30,498 nucleotides of DNA from Hypsibius dujardini (GCA_001579985.1 LRSR01011326.1:7501-37998), one strand, 5' to 3'; counted from the stretch's first letter, positions 10,311-20,646 are shown. Notes: generated by a model from the letters alone, not told the origin. Numbers and translations are program-made.

Positions 10311-12929
10311 TTACTGCTTGAATCGGTGCCGCAAAAGAATCTGAATCTGGTCAATGGTCATTCCCTTAGTCTCCGGCAGTGTCGAGATGATGCACACCGT
10401 GCCCATTGCAATGGCTGCCACAAAGAGTAGGAAGGTGTACTCTTCCAGCACCAACACCAGCAACGGAAACAAAAACGACGTCATCACACTGCATCCCGAG
10501 GAGAGGACGCTGATCCAAGTCATGGCGGCGGTCCGCGCCTCCTGGGGAAACATCTCCGACGGCAAGAACCACGAGACTGAACTCGAACCGGTTGTGTAGA
10601 AGGCCATCCAGAGGAAGATGCTCCCGATGCATGCGTATTTAGCCCAATCGACGGCATACTGTCCCGAGAGGACCATGAAGACCGTGAAGAGAGACATCCC
10701 AACCATCATTCCGGAATGACTGAGCAGCAGCATTACACGGCGGCCGAGTCGGTCCACCAGACTCATGGAGATCAGGGAGAATGTCAAGTAAACCAGCCAC
10801 ATGGCGAGTGAAGCGTAAGCCGAATACAAATGATCCAATCCGGCTTTCCGGAAGATGGACGTCGAGTAGTACATTACGCAAACGTATCCTGAAAATTCAA
10901 TTCGGCTTTTACTTTTTTTTTATTTCTCTCCTCATGCAGCCAAAAATTTCTGTCTCGCTCGATTTTCCTTCAAAATGTCTGCTGACTTTGCTGAAAATGA
11001 ATTGGTTACATGAGTTTTCTGGGCAGAACTTAAAAGTGCGAGAAGTTTCGTTGCGTGACCGAAAATTGTGAATCGATTGACAAACTTCTCCAAAAAAAGG
11101 CGCAAAAAAAAACTTCTCCAAAAAAGGCGCTTATTTTAATTACTTTTCGGGACGTTTGGTTGGTCAGCGTGGTTTGTTTATTAATTCCAAGTGCTCTCGA
11201 GGATTTTCGCCATAAAACAGGGAAGACTTTTGGTTGCCCTACAAAATAATCTTGATAAAAAATTGAGAGGCGAGACGTTACAGACTTTGTTGCGCAAAAA
11301 GTTAAAATTTGTTTGATCTGTTTTCGGAAAAGCGGAATACATTGCACTGTTCCACTGAGTTTTTCTGCCGATAAAAGTTTTATATCGACTTATTTCAACT
11401 TACAAGTCGTTAATCATACACATAGACAGACCAATTTGTGCGGATTGTAATTTTTCAAATGTGAGGGCGCTTAAATAAATAGTCACTTGATTATTTAAAA
11501 CGAATTGGAACAGATAAAGAGAATTCGCTTTTACTTACCAGAAAACTGTTTCACCGCCATCGGGACAGCACAAATACCAAAGATATAGCGCAAATACCGA
11601 TCCTTGAATATCCCAAAAAGGGGCACTGGAGGTCCAATTTCTCCCTTATTCTGCATTTCCAGTTCTCTCTGCATAGCCGCTAATTCATCCTGGACGTCGG
11701 CGTTCTTCCGCAGCCAGATCAAGGTTTTTTCTGCGCCGATTTTGTCTCCCTTCATCAGGAACAACTGTCGCGGACTATCCGGGCAGAACGGCAGACAAAT
11801 GCACATTATTATCACCGGTATACTCTGCAGGGCCAGAAGGATTGGCCAACGCTCTTTGGTACCAAGCAGCATCGGCAGACCGAGAGCATTGGCAGTGAGG
11901 AAACCTAACACCAACATCACCATGGGAATTGTCCCAAAAGCTCCGCGCAGTTTGACCGGTGTAATCTCGGAGACGTACATGACCGCGCCCATCCCGGTGA
12001 GCCCTTCGGATAAAAATTAATACAATTTAAAGCAATTTGCGCTAAACTATTCTCGTATTTCAATAAAAAATCCCTTTAGCAAAAGATGGCATGTTTTGCA
12101 TGTAAGGTAAAGCGTTAAAAAATAAAACATCTAAATATTTCAGCAAACGTTTAAACTTCGCTTTATTATTTTATGATTTCATATAGACTCAAAATCGTCA
12201 GTTTATGTAAAGGAAATAATACTTTGTAACGTTTAAAATAAAATTATGAACAAAACAATATGTTTGAAACTCCTCGTAATCTTTTAATGAACACTCACTT
12301 TAAATATTGATTTAAAATTTTTTGCTTTTAAATAAACTCAAAACTTTTATTTTTATTTTATTTTATTTTATTTAAAATCAAAGAATGTTTGAAGAATACT
12401 TTCGAGAGTCAAAAATATGTTTTCTTCGATGTATCTCATCTATGCTACCTTCCGCGAATCCACATAGCAGCCGGCCGACGATGAGGAGCTCGTAGACCTC
12501 GACAGCACTAATCAGAGCCGCCAAAAGAGACCCGGTCAAATGGCTCGCTGACGCGATGTAGATCGTCCCCTTTAGACCGAACCGTTTCATGAAGCAGCTG
12601 AAGCTGAACGCGGAGACGATGAGCCCGGCCGCGACGATTGAGTTGATGATGGACCAGATGGTGTTGAGTTTGACGTTGTCGCGGAGGACCAGGGATTCTT
12701 CGTATTCGGTCAGCGGACCGCACCACAGAATGTAGTTTTCGGTGTGGTTTTCGTGGTTTTCATGGCGGCGGCATTCGACGTGCCGGATCCAACTGATAAC
12801 GTAGGCTTGTGGGACGTTCAGGGCGCAGTTGAAGTACCCGGCGGTGTACCATGTGCCCAGGGTCGCGACGCATGCGGAGAAGAAGAGCGTCGTCGTGGGT
12901 CGTTGCGGTTTCACTGGAGTGACAGTCAT
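10311..12929 (-). CDS. SLC2/GLUT-like sugar-porter-family transporter 2 (three exons, 507 aa)
   Basis: Exons are 12929-12449, 12003-11539 and 10888-10311. The introns are at the same places and phase as in transporter 1 (GAAG/GTAGCA...GAAG/GG; TCTG/GTAAGT...TTTTCAG/GA). Exons sum to 1,524 bases, the same as transporter 1, and the middle exon is 465 bases in both. The start is the ATG at 12929 (MTVTPVKPQRPTTTLFF); the frame stays open upstream through a 32-bp repeat but offers no ATG there. Motifs: KRFGLKGTIYI, GRLLCGFAEG, MYVSEITPVKLRG, CPDSPRQLF, KQFSG/YVCVMYYSTSIF, VDRLGRRVMLL, GSSSVSWFLPSEMFPQEAR and LPETKGMTIDQI. The first extracellular loop has an NHT site. The substrate pocket carries the same departures from GLUT1 as transporter 1. 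It is a tandem duplicate of transporter 1, with one segment almost identical at DNA level. Confidence 0.87.
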
Positions 12930-12943
12930 TCTGCGTCTGACCG

Positions 12944-13105
12944 ACCCTGGAAACCTGCGAAGACCCAAGCGAGAGACCCTGAAAACCTGCGAAGACCCAA
13001 GCGAGATACCCTGGAAACCTGCGAAGACCCAAGCGAGAGACCCTGAAAACCTGCGAAGGTCCAAGCGAGAGACCCTGGAAACCTGCGAAGGCCCAAGCGA
13101 GAGAC
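12944..13105. repeat. 32-bp minisatellite, about five copies
   Basis: The unit ACCCTG(G/A)AAACCTGCGAAG plus ACCCAAGCGAGAG repeats with a 32-bp period (starts at about 12944, 12976, 13008, 13040, 13072). It begins 15 bases upstream of the transporter 2 start codon and so lies in its 5' leader or promoter. It lacks stop codons in several frames, which creates spurious reading frames. Confidence 0.93.
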
Positions 13106-14289
13106 CCACGGTTGTTGAAAGGATAACGCTTCGGGATGGCAGCGCGATTATGTGATAGGATTCCGCAACATGAAGAAGAAGTTAATCAATAGTCTTCGAT
13201 CTGTTCAAGTACGTATCAAGAGAGAAAAATTATAGCTGTCTTTGTGAGCAGGACACTGGCTTCAAGAAAACTAGAAGGGCTATAACTGGCGGTCGTATTG
13301 AGAATTTAAGGGCATTGATAAGGAACGCATATCACGCTGACATCATACCTTAACCCTCTGAGAAGCAGTCAGCATATACTTGCTAGATTTGACGGTCACA
13401 TTCAATTTTCAGCGCGAGTTTTGGTCTTTTCGTTCGCGGTTTTTTGCTCTGATATTCTTACCACATATTTATTTAGATTCAAAAAACAAATTTTCGAAAA
13501 AACTTTTCAAAGGGGTAGGAACCTACTTAGCATCACCTTGCTAACACTTGGACCACCCAAACAACACCCAGTCCCACGTGTCGACATTTTTTTTTCTCAG
13601 TATCGAAAAAATAAGGACTTGAGACTGGTCTTTAGGGCATCTAGTAAAACTGGTATTGCAATATTCGAGTGAATACAAGCGGAGCTAAAAATTAGTAACC
13701 ATTAGGAAAAGGTTAGAACTCTGCCTAATGATTCGCTGCGCCACCACTGGTTTGTAACCACTGCGAGTAACGTGTAACTGACATTTCGTGACTGTGTAGT
13801 CACTCATTTGACGGCTTTTTTTCCATTCTTCGTCAGCGGCGCCACGGTTCCCGCTACCACTGAAACGGTTACATTTGATGGCTGTGGGGAATTTTCCAAA
13901 CGATTCCGTTAGGATTTGCAAGGAATCATTCAGCACTTTCCCTAATCTAGCAAAAAGTTTTGCTAGACCCGGTTCTATCCGTATACTCAAAACACCTGGT
14001 TACCAGAGGGTTAAGGGATCGATAGTAGCGTCTTATTATGGACTGGACGATTTATTCTCATGAAAACACTTGCGCTGGTCTCGCGATTTTCCATCCCGAG
14101 GCTCACAACGATCTAATATTTTATGCCCGATCGTTTGAGATAAAGGTTACCTTTTCGCCCAGCCTCAAGCGTGGCTGGAGTATAAGGTAGCGGTATTGGC
14201 CTTAGCCCGCTACACAATCGAGTTTCTGCTGTCACAACGCCGGGAGATTTTATTGGCAGGGCCGCGTTAAAATGTGCTCATTGCTGATT
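13106..14289. other. Gene-free stretch upstream of transporter 2
   Basis: No supported exon or named element. The segment 13680-14010 has scattered short self-similarities (GGTTAC/GTAACC words; TCTAGCAAAAAGTTTTGCTAGA at 13947-13968 is a short palindrome), suggesting an old repeat. Confidence 0.4.
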
Positions 14290-15052
14290 CAGTCAGCCCC
14301 AAGAAAAACTCCGGTCACGTGACTTTTGCTGTTCAAACTGGCCGAAAACTCCGCCCTAAATTGCACCGTTTCTGACGACCAATCAGAACATGCAGTGTAT
14401 ACGTCATGCATAATAATAAATTTTTTTTCGAATCAAACGCGAGCAAGCAAGCAATAAAAATGTAAAATAATAGGAATAAAATTTGAACAACTCAAACATT
14501 GAGAAAAAAACAACTTCGGAACCGGGAAATTTAAACATCAGACATTTTGAAAAACAGAGTTAATAACTAGAATTTAAAACGTTAAATCTCAATATCCCGC
14601 TCGAAACCGGAATCCTGCATAAATTTATCAATCCGTGCAGGCATGGAGTCCTACAGTATGAACTGCCATTGCTGCTTCAGGAGGAATTCGTCTTCCGTTG
14701 ATCATTTCGAAAAACAACTTTTACCAAATCAAGCCAATCAAGAGCGGTAGCAACGGCAGAAAAAAAGCACCGTCATAAACAGCTGCAAAAAAAGCTGATA
14801 AGAATTCGAATTCGGCTACTTTGGGCAGTTTCCCTGTGGTTAAGTCATCAGCTGTTGCATTTCTATAGACAGGTAAATTACTATTTGTTTTTGGAGATCG
14901 CGAGATAAGCCAAAGTTTGGTGGGCCAGTCGGTTTAATTACCTGCGTCTCGTAATATCGAGAACATTCTATTGGCACACTTGTCGCACCACATCTCTTTC
15001 CATGCGCAGAACGTCTATGTTGTGCAAGCGGAGTTTTTCTTGGGGCTTACTG
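14290..15052. mobile_element. Tc1/mariner/pogo-like non-autonomous element with 24-bp TIRs
   Basis: The left end 14290-14313 (CAGTCAGCCCCAAGAAAAAC, then TCCG) and the right end 15029-15052 are inverted copies matching at 23 of 24 bases, and the outer tips read CAGT. CAGT tips are common in the Tc1/mariner/pogo group. The right flank is TA but the left is TT, so a TA target duplication is not exact. The 763-bp body has no intact transposase. A short minus-strand frame near 14590-14650 ends ...RIDKFMQDSGFERDIEI-stop and may be a transposase remnant. Confidence 0.65.
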
Positions 15053-15659
15053 TACGTCCCATTCTAGTCTGTTGAACCGGATCGCTCATGTCCTCCTTGT
15101 GTCGCGACATCATAAGACAAAAACAGATTTATTCGAAGACTCATCAACACGTAACCCATCGATACATCACGGTTAAGTATATCCCAGTTGGGGTGCGCAA
15201 AGTAGGAAGACAGTGGAATGCGTGGCTGCGTATATCATCTTAGAAGAACCCTACAACGGCCTGACAAATCATGCCGCTAAATATTTCTAACAGGATGTAT
15301 CCTTTAAGGAGCTTACTTGGGACGATTTTCAGAGGGGAAACCAAGAATATTTCAGCTCTCTATTTTTTAATTAGAGCTATAATTATAATAATATTCAAAA
15401 TTTATTTCATCGGTCAGGCTCTGAAAACGTTTTTTGGAAGAATTTCAACGTTGGGAAAACGCTGGAAGGTTCCCTTTTTTTCTCTGATTTTTTTACTGTA
15501 AAAACTTCAATTTTGGGAAATAGTTAAAGTTAAAGACGTTTAACACTGCTCTCTCAAAATTTCTTTTGAAAATGATTGGCAGAAGCAGTGTTTGTTTTGG
15601 AGATTAGGGGGCGTGGCTACGGGTGATTCTCGAGCCCGACCGGAAACTTAAGATCGAGT
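15053..15659. other. Gene-free stretch
   Basis: AT-rich sequence without a supported coding exon or named element. Confidence 0.4.
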
Positions 15660-15810
15660 GATATTTCAGAAATGACGCGTAGCTCCGCCCCCTGACGTTC
15701 AAAAAAGATTCTGTTACTGATTCTGTTACGGAGTTCTAACAGTTTGATTGGTGAATGCCGGATATCTACAAATATACCCCTTCTGAGATTAAATTCATCT
15801 TTTTTGCCAA
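15660..15810 (+). repeat. Dispersed repeat copy (partner inverted at ~16745-16840)
   Basis: CTCCGCCCCCTGA, AGTTTGATTGGT and ACAAATATACCCC occur here in order. The same words appear in the same order on the minus strand at 16745-16840 (CTCCGCCCCCTGA, GGTTTGATTGGT, ACAAGTATACCCC). Identity is moderate. A short inverted pair, GGGGGCGTGGCTACG near 15608 and CGTAGCTCCGCCCCC near 15680, borders it. Confidence 0.5.
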
Positions 15811-15987
15811 AGATAAGCTAGAAATGCTACGGGAAACTAAAAAACACAACAAGAAGTCGGACAAACAGAAGTTCTGTGTGAACAAGAGTGACTTAACACA
15901 ATATCAATAAAAAACAGTTGGATTGATTCAATAAAAGTGAAAGCCCACAACAGTTTTCTCCTAGTATGATCCATAGCGGTATCAATG

Positions 15988-16169
15988 ATGCCATTCTCTT
16001 ATGGCCTTAAGCCTATGAATGATGGGTCACTGAGCGAGAGCTCGCTCGCTTCACTCGCTCACCCACGCTCGGCGCCCCATCACTAATGGGAATCTCAATC
16101 AGTGGTGCAACTCAAAACCCATCGCCAGTGGCGCCATTCAAAACTCATCAAAACCCATCAAAAAATTTA
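15988..16169 (+). repeat. Direct repeat, copy 1 of ~170-bp unit
   Basis: Shared with 16306-16468: TGCCATTCTC, CCCACGCTCGGCGCCCCATC, ACT(A/C)ATGGGAAT and CGCCAGTGGCGCCATTCAAA in the same order. The unit contains a dense CGCTCG-rich patch that forms internal palindromes such as GAGCGAG/CTCGCTC. Confidence 0.75.
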
Positions 16170-16305
16170 TCTACAGATGTGGCCATTGAAACCCATCCCC
16201 TTCGCGGCGACTCGCTTCGCTCGCTCGCGCTCAGGTTCGTGGTTAAGCTCACAGCTGTTTCAGCAAACCTATGCTTGATTGCTTCACTGGGCAACGGTAT
16301 TCCCC

Positions 16306-16468
16306 ATGCCATTCTCCTGTGGCTTTAAACCCATGAGTGTTGGGTTACCGAGCGAGGGCTCGGTCGCTTACCCACGCTCGGCGCCCCATCACTCATGGGA
16401 ATTTCATTCAGAGGTACCATGAAAAACCCTTCGCCAGTGGCGCCATTCAAAACCCACAAAAAATTTCA
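16306..16468 (+). repeat. Direct repeat, copy 2 of ~170-bp unit
   Basis: Second copy of the unit described at 15988-16169, about 318 bases downstream. A partial third patch (CCCATCCCCTTCGCGGCGAC and CTCGCTTCGCTCGCTCG) lies between them at about 16190-16228. No coding content. Confidence 0.75.
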
Positions 16469-16744
16469 TAGTTTTCTTCATAGGTAGGTACTTAAGTCTT
16501 TCTTTTAATGATTCACACTCGACTTCTTAATCAAATCTAGTGCTTAATTGATTGGTGTAAATTTAGTTGCCCTTAATCAATAAATCAGTCGCAGATTCTT
16601 CAAAGAAATCATTGTATCTGGCTTACATTGGCTTGATTGATTACTTGGACGGTGACTTAGCGCGCTCGTATCTCGTTGAGTTTATGTCTGTCCGACCTCT
16701 CGTCGTGTTTTCCGAGCTTTGCATAGCATTTTGAGTCCATCTAA

Positions 16745-16840
16745 GGGGGAAAAAATGTAAGAAGTCTCTGGGGTATACTTGTAAACAGCTAACTGACCTT
16801 GACCAATCAAACCGTAAGAACTCCGCCCCCTGAAGTCAAA
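16745..16840 (-). repeat. Dispersed repeat copy, inverted partner of 15660-15810
   Basis: See the partner entry; blocks match in order on the opposite strand with many substitutions between them. Confidence 0.45.
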
Positions 16841-17253
16841 TCGAAATCCGGCTAATGCCAATCGAATCAGAATCATCAGATTAATTAAGAATCGTAGTCG
16901 AACTTGATTAGTAGCCCTAAAGCTCAATGTAACCTATACGGGGGTCATTAAAAACTGCCACCAAATGGTCGAGCCTCTACAATATATGTAAACTGTACTA
17001 GGGATGGTATCAAATGACGAACTTAAAAACTGACTCGAAGTTTCCACTAGGGTGCAACTTAAGGTACAGCTCAATGAGGGCGCGCTAACGGTAACGGTAA
17101 CCGTTGAACACAACTTATACGAGTACTCCAGGCAGGTCAGTATGCCAAATCTTCAGTCATAGAGGCAAAGCGAAGTTTGAAATTAGACCGCTGTTTCCTG
17201 TGGGGCATGATCAGAAATGAAAAAAGCGGCAATTCGTAGGTCTAAATACGATA
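16841..17253. other. Spacer downstream of the FN3-like gene
   Basis: No coding exon or clear poly(A) signal was identified in this stretch. Confidence 0.35.
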
Positions 17254-17874
17254 CTATTTGGCCTTGGTAGTGAATGAAACGACCGGCGTTCGCTGCTCAC
17301 TGCGGTAGCAGGAGTCCGTGGGACCAGGATGCGAGTCGCAGTGCGGCATCACCGACACCGTGTAGGCCTCGTTCGGTAAAAGACCTATTACGAAGGCAAA
17401 CATGGCATAAAATAACGATATAGAGCAAATGTCCCTTAAAGAAAAAAAATGATTAAACAACTTGAAAAAAATATACATTTTTACAATCCTTATTATTAGT
17501 GTTATTGTTGTAATTTTAATAATAATAATGATCATCACTATTATTCTTAGATTTAACGTATTTTTTAAGTACGATAATGTTACGGCGTAGAAGTGAGAGA
17601 GAGACGGACCGGTAAGGGTGAATTCGGGCTTGACGATGGCGCTGGAGTTGGTCCATATTTTGCCCTTTGTCTGGCGCAGATCCACCTCATACATTAAGGC
17701 CACATCCAAAAAGATGCACGGCGCGTCTGCCGTCCAGGTGAGCGAGGCCTTGTTGGCGGTGATGTCGGTCACTTTCAAATCTTTTACGACGTCACAACCG
17801 CGGACAGTTCCATACTGGATGGCCAGCAGGAGGACGGTAGTGAGGGAGGCCCATTGGACAATGGCGGCAGACAT
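17254..17874 (-). CDS. Small secreted fibronectin-III-like protein (two exons, 131 aa)
   Basis: Exons are 17874-17610 and 17384-17254, with a phase-1 intron (ACCG/GTCCGT...AATAG/GT). The ATG at 17874 has a good context (CCGCCATG) and begins a signal peptide of about 26 residues (SLTTVLLLAIQYGTVRG, then Cys). The mature ~105 residues look like one FN3-type beta-sandwich: DLKVTDITANKASLTWTADA at the N-terminal strands, FTLTG/LLPNEAYTVSVMP across the splice (the G-L-x-P-x-x-x-Y-x-V motif typical of FN3), and VVSFTTKAK-stop at the end. Four cysteines in the mature part could form two disulfides. One NSS site could be glycosylated. The splice rejoins the FN3 motif exactly, which supports the model. 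The intron is also stop-free in the coding frame, so an unspliced 206-codon reading is possible. The binding partner is unknown. Confidence 0.72.
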   Translation of the reverse strand: MSAAIVQWASLTTVLLLAIQYGTVRGCDVVKDLKVTDITANKASLTWTADAPCIFLDVALMYEVDLRQTKGKIWTNSSAIVKPEFTLTGPSLSHFYAVTLSYLKNTLNLRIIVMIIIIIKITTITLIIRIVKMYIFFKLFNHFFSLRDICSISLFYAMFAFVIGLLPNEAYTVSVMPHCDSHPGPTDSCYRSEQRTPVVSFTTKAK

Positions 17875-17981
17875 GGCGGTATAGTCGTTGTGATGGTGAT
17901 TGATGATCCGTAGAAGGAGAAGGAGAGGGAGAAAAAGAATCCGAAAACGAAACAGAACTGAAACCGAACAACGCTTAAATG

Positions 17982-17987
17982 ATATAC
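17982..17987 (-). promoter_or_regulatory. Candidate TATA box of the FN3-like gene
   Basis: ATATAC on the plus strand reads GTATAT on the coding strand about 110 bases upstream of the ATG, between T-rich and pyrimidine-rich runs. Spacing is plausible; the support is position only. Confidence 0.25.
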
Positions 17988-18340
17988 TTTTTTACGCCCA
18001 GCTACTTTCCCTGTCATCCACACGGCACCCCGAAATTTCGTACCCCGACAACTCGTCCACCGACATGTCGTATCTGGGTACAATTCGTACTAAGACACAT
18101 CATACCTCAACAGTTTGCATTAACACACAAATTTTATCAAGAAACATTTTTTTTTAAAAGTGATGGCTTTCAAAATAATTCCATTTAGCCGATTGAATCG
18201 TTGCCTGAAAGCTTTATCAGCAAACTTGGCAGACTTGATCGGTTCCAGCGGTGGGGGGAATACCAATTATTATAGATAACATACATATACAGAGATGAAT
18301 CATCTACCGGTACCAAATGTACCTGTAAACGTGGTGATTG

Positions 18341-18440
18341 GGTTCGAATTGTCTTGGTACGATTTGTCTAGTCGTACGAAATGTCTGGGTACGAATTGTC
18401 TTGGTACGATTTGTCTAGGTGCGACCTGTTCGTGCACGAT
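18341..18440. repeat. Degenerate ~15-17-bp tandem repeat
   Basis: Variants of GGTACGAATTGTCTT and GGTACGATTTGTCTAG recur five or six times (18341-18440). Related words (GGGTACAATTCGTAC) occur at about 18076-18090 upstream of the FN3-like gene. Confidence 0.7.
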
Positions 18441-19644
18441 CCACACATGGTGGGAGAAGTAAGTGGAAATTGCAGTGTTGTGCGTTGCGTAATAAGTCCG
18501 ACGACAGGTTGGCAATAAATACATCGAGGAGTTGTACGACAGGAGGAGAGAATATAAATTACTCACCTGAGTTAATTCGCTATTAATTTGTTGCACTGAC
18601 ATCGACCGTCGATGTCCATTAACAAGGAACAAGAGGGAGAATCCATAGAATTTATCCAGGCACCAAACAACTAATCCGACCGGCGTGCATCGTCAAACTG
18701 ATATGCTACTGTGCTATGACACAACGTGCATACCGGATGGCATGTTTTACCGGGAATACCGGTCCGGCAAAGAAAGACAAGCAAATTTAGCAATAATCGA
18801 TGCGATCTCTTCGTTAAAAAAAGATTGCAGACAAATTTAACAGCCTTGAGACATTTTGAATTTTCCAGGATTATGTTGATCTAAAACTGACACCATTGCA
18901 AAGTTCCGACAAGCGACACGGACAACCTGCATGTACACACGGTCTTGTCAATTTGTCTGAATATGTTCAAAGTCAGCTAGTTATTTCAATTTTAAAAACA
19001 AACATGCTCTTTTGCAGACCGTTTAAAGTTCAGTAATGGCAAAATTCATTTTTTCGCTCGGATATCGGTATAGGTTCTTTAGGCTCTTAACTTCATCGAA
19101 TCCACTGGTATGTTTGATCCAACACTGTGCTGTTATGGTGACTGAGCTAAAACATGCGCGAAAAAAGGCTGATTAACCGAATTTGCCAAATATTTCGCGC
19201 GCATTTTAAAAACAGCTTTTTCTTTGTATTCAGCTGTGGCAGAGTGACTTCGTCAGCCCACGCCCATTCCAGGGCGCCCACTCACAGACTTAACATATGT
19301 GGGCGCATGGGTTTAGGTGTGGGCTGAACAAGTAATTTCGTCATAGTTGTATTTCCTCTAGAGGTTTCACTTTAATTAAGCATTTTAATCGGTTTATCGG
19401 ATAAGGGTTTATAGGTAGCATAGAAATGGGGTTACTAGTATAGTATACAGCCCAGAAGAAAAAGCTACAGGACATTTTGACCAGTCTAGTTATCATTCTA
19501 CGAGGGCATGCTGAAATGATTGCAAGTCCATTTAAAAAATAATAATAGCCAACGAAATTCAAAAATCCAAAATTTTATTCCGAACCAGTAAAGTATTGCG
19601 AATCGGAAATAGAAGTTTCAGTTAGGTTGGTCAACAGCTGACTA
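18441..19644. other. Gene-free stretch with a diverged repeat at ~18722-18790
   Basis: No supported exon. The segment 18722-18790 (ACGTGCATACCGGATGGCAT, TTTACCGGGAATACCGGT) resembles 19876-19950 (GTGCAAACTGGATGGCAT, TTTACCGGGAACATCGGT), indicating two copies of an old dispersed element. Confidence 0.45.
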
Positions 19645-19959
19645 ATGAGCAAACGCAACAGCAAATCTCACTTGTATATACGTGAACAATCAGGCATCTT
19701 GATTCTTACCGAAGCGCTGCCTTCAATGATTCAAAAGAATCATCAATCCCCTCTTGAATGTTTTAACCGTTTGAAGATAACTTTTGGAGACTTGGTTCAA
19801 TCTCTTGCAACCATCTGGAGATACTTTCGTGAATTTCGGGCTGGTAAGATTGATCTGGAAGATCGACCATCTTCAAACGTGCAAACTGGATGGCATTTTT
19901 TACCGGGAACATCGGTTGGCGAAAAAACGACACAAACAGAATTAAGCATTCAGCAATAA
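19645..19959 (+). mobile_element. Degraded mariner-like transposase fragment (N-terminal helix-turn-helix part)
   Basis: The frame contains TIWRYFREFRAGKIDLEDRP at about codons 56-75. This resembles the end of the second helix-turn-helix and the following LED(K/R)P(R)S linker of mariner transposases (typically W-F-x-x-F-x-x-G-x-x-x-L-E-D-x-P-R-S). The usual SGRP that follows is missing (SSNVQTGW instead), and no DDE catalytic domain follows. It is a short non-functional remnant. Similarity is judged by eye only. Confidence 0.4.
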
Positions 19960-20109
19960 CCCATGGCAGTGTAATTGTCAAGCTAAATGCCACAAATGTA
20001 ACATTCGTTTGGCTGCCGGATTTTTTTTCCACCAGCTCGATCTTAACCACAGACATTGGCACAGACCCGGATCCAGACACAAGACAGGCACACATGGTAC
20101 AGAAACTCA

Positions 20110-20390
20110 ATCTTAGTCACAGACACAAATGCAGGCATATACACACCCACAGGCACAGCCCCAGACGCAAACACAGAACAGACACATACACAGACACAGA
20201 CATAGGCACAGTCTGTACTATACAGACATAGACACAGTCTGCACTATACAGACACAGGCACAGACCTAGATTCAGACAGACACATAGACAGACACAGACA
20301 TTGGCATAGTCTGCACTATACAGACATAGGCGCAGTCTGCAATATAAAGACACAGGTACAGACCTAGATTCAGACAGACACGTAGCCATG
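20110..20390. repeat. CAGACA-rich compound repeat with a ~100-bp higher-order unit
   Basis: Short CACAGAC/ACACAG units fill the region. A longer unit repeats about every 100 bases: CAGTCTGCACTATACAGACA, then CACAGG(C/T)ACAGACCTAGA, then TTCAGACAGACAC, at about 20229-20285 and 20309-20383. Confidence 0.85.
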
Positions 20391-20453
20391 TAGACACAAA
20401 CACAATCTCAGCTTTGGTCTGTACTTCATGTGGGTCCAGCGGAAACTCTCGGA

Positions 20454-20646
20454 AAAGAAAGTCCTGACTGACATTGAGCTTTCAATCTCAAACAGTACAC
20501 CGTATGTACTTCACAGTTCCGAGATTCGAACGAGGTCACAGTGTCGTTTCTACTTTACTATCTCAAACTCCAAACTAGTAACGGTCGGCTTCGAGCAAAC
20601 GGTTCGACAGAAATAAACTCACGTGACCGTTCGAATCTCAGGACTT
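20454..20646. repeat. Small inverted-repeat segment with box-B-like GTTCGAATCTC
   Basis: AAAGTCCTGA near 20457 is inverted as TCAGGACTTT near 20638. GAGATTCGAACG near 20519 is inverted as CGTTCGAATCTC near 20628. GTTCGAATC resembles the tRNA box-B core, but no box A or cloverleaf is convincing, so this is left as a repeat. Confidence 0.4.

Noticed and set aside
10354-10599. 81-codon plus-strand frame opposite transporter 2 exon 3 and similar frames at 11604-12020 and 7490-7903
   Set aside because: Antisense shadows of conserved transporter exons; similar shadows recur at the same place in each paralog because the exons are homologous.
12930-13109. N-terminal extension of transporter 2 through the 32-bp repeat
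   Set aside because: The frame is open but its first codon is GTG and it has no ATG; the encoded sequence is only the minisatellite.
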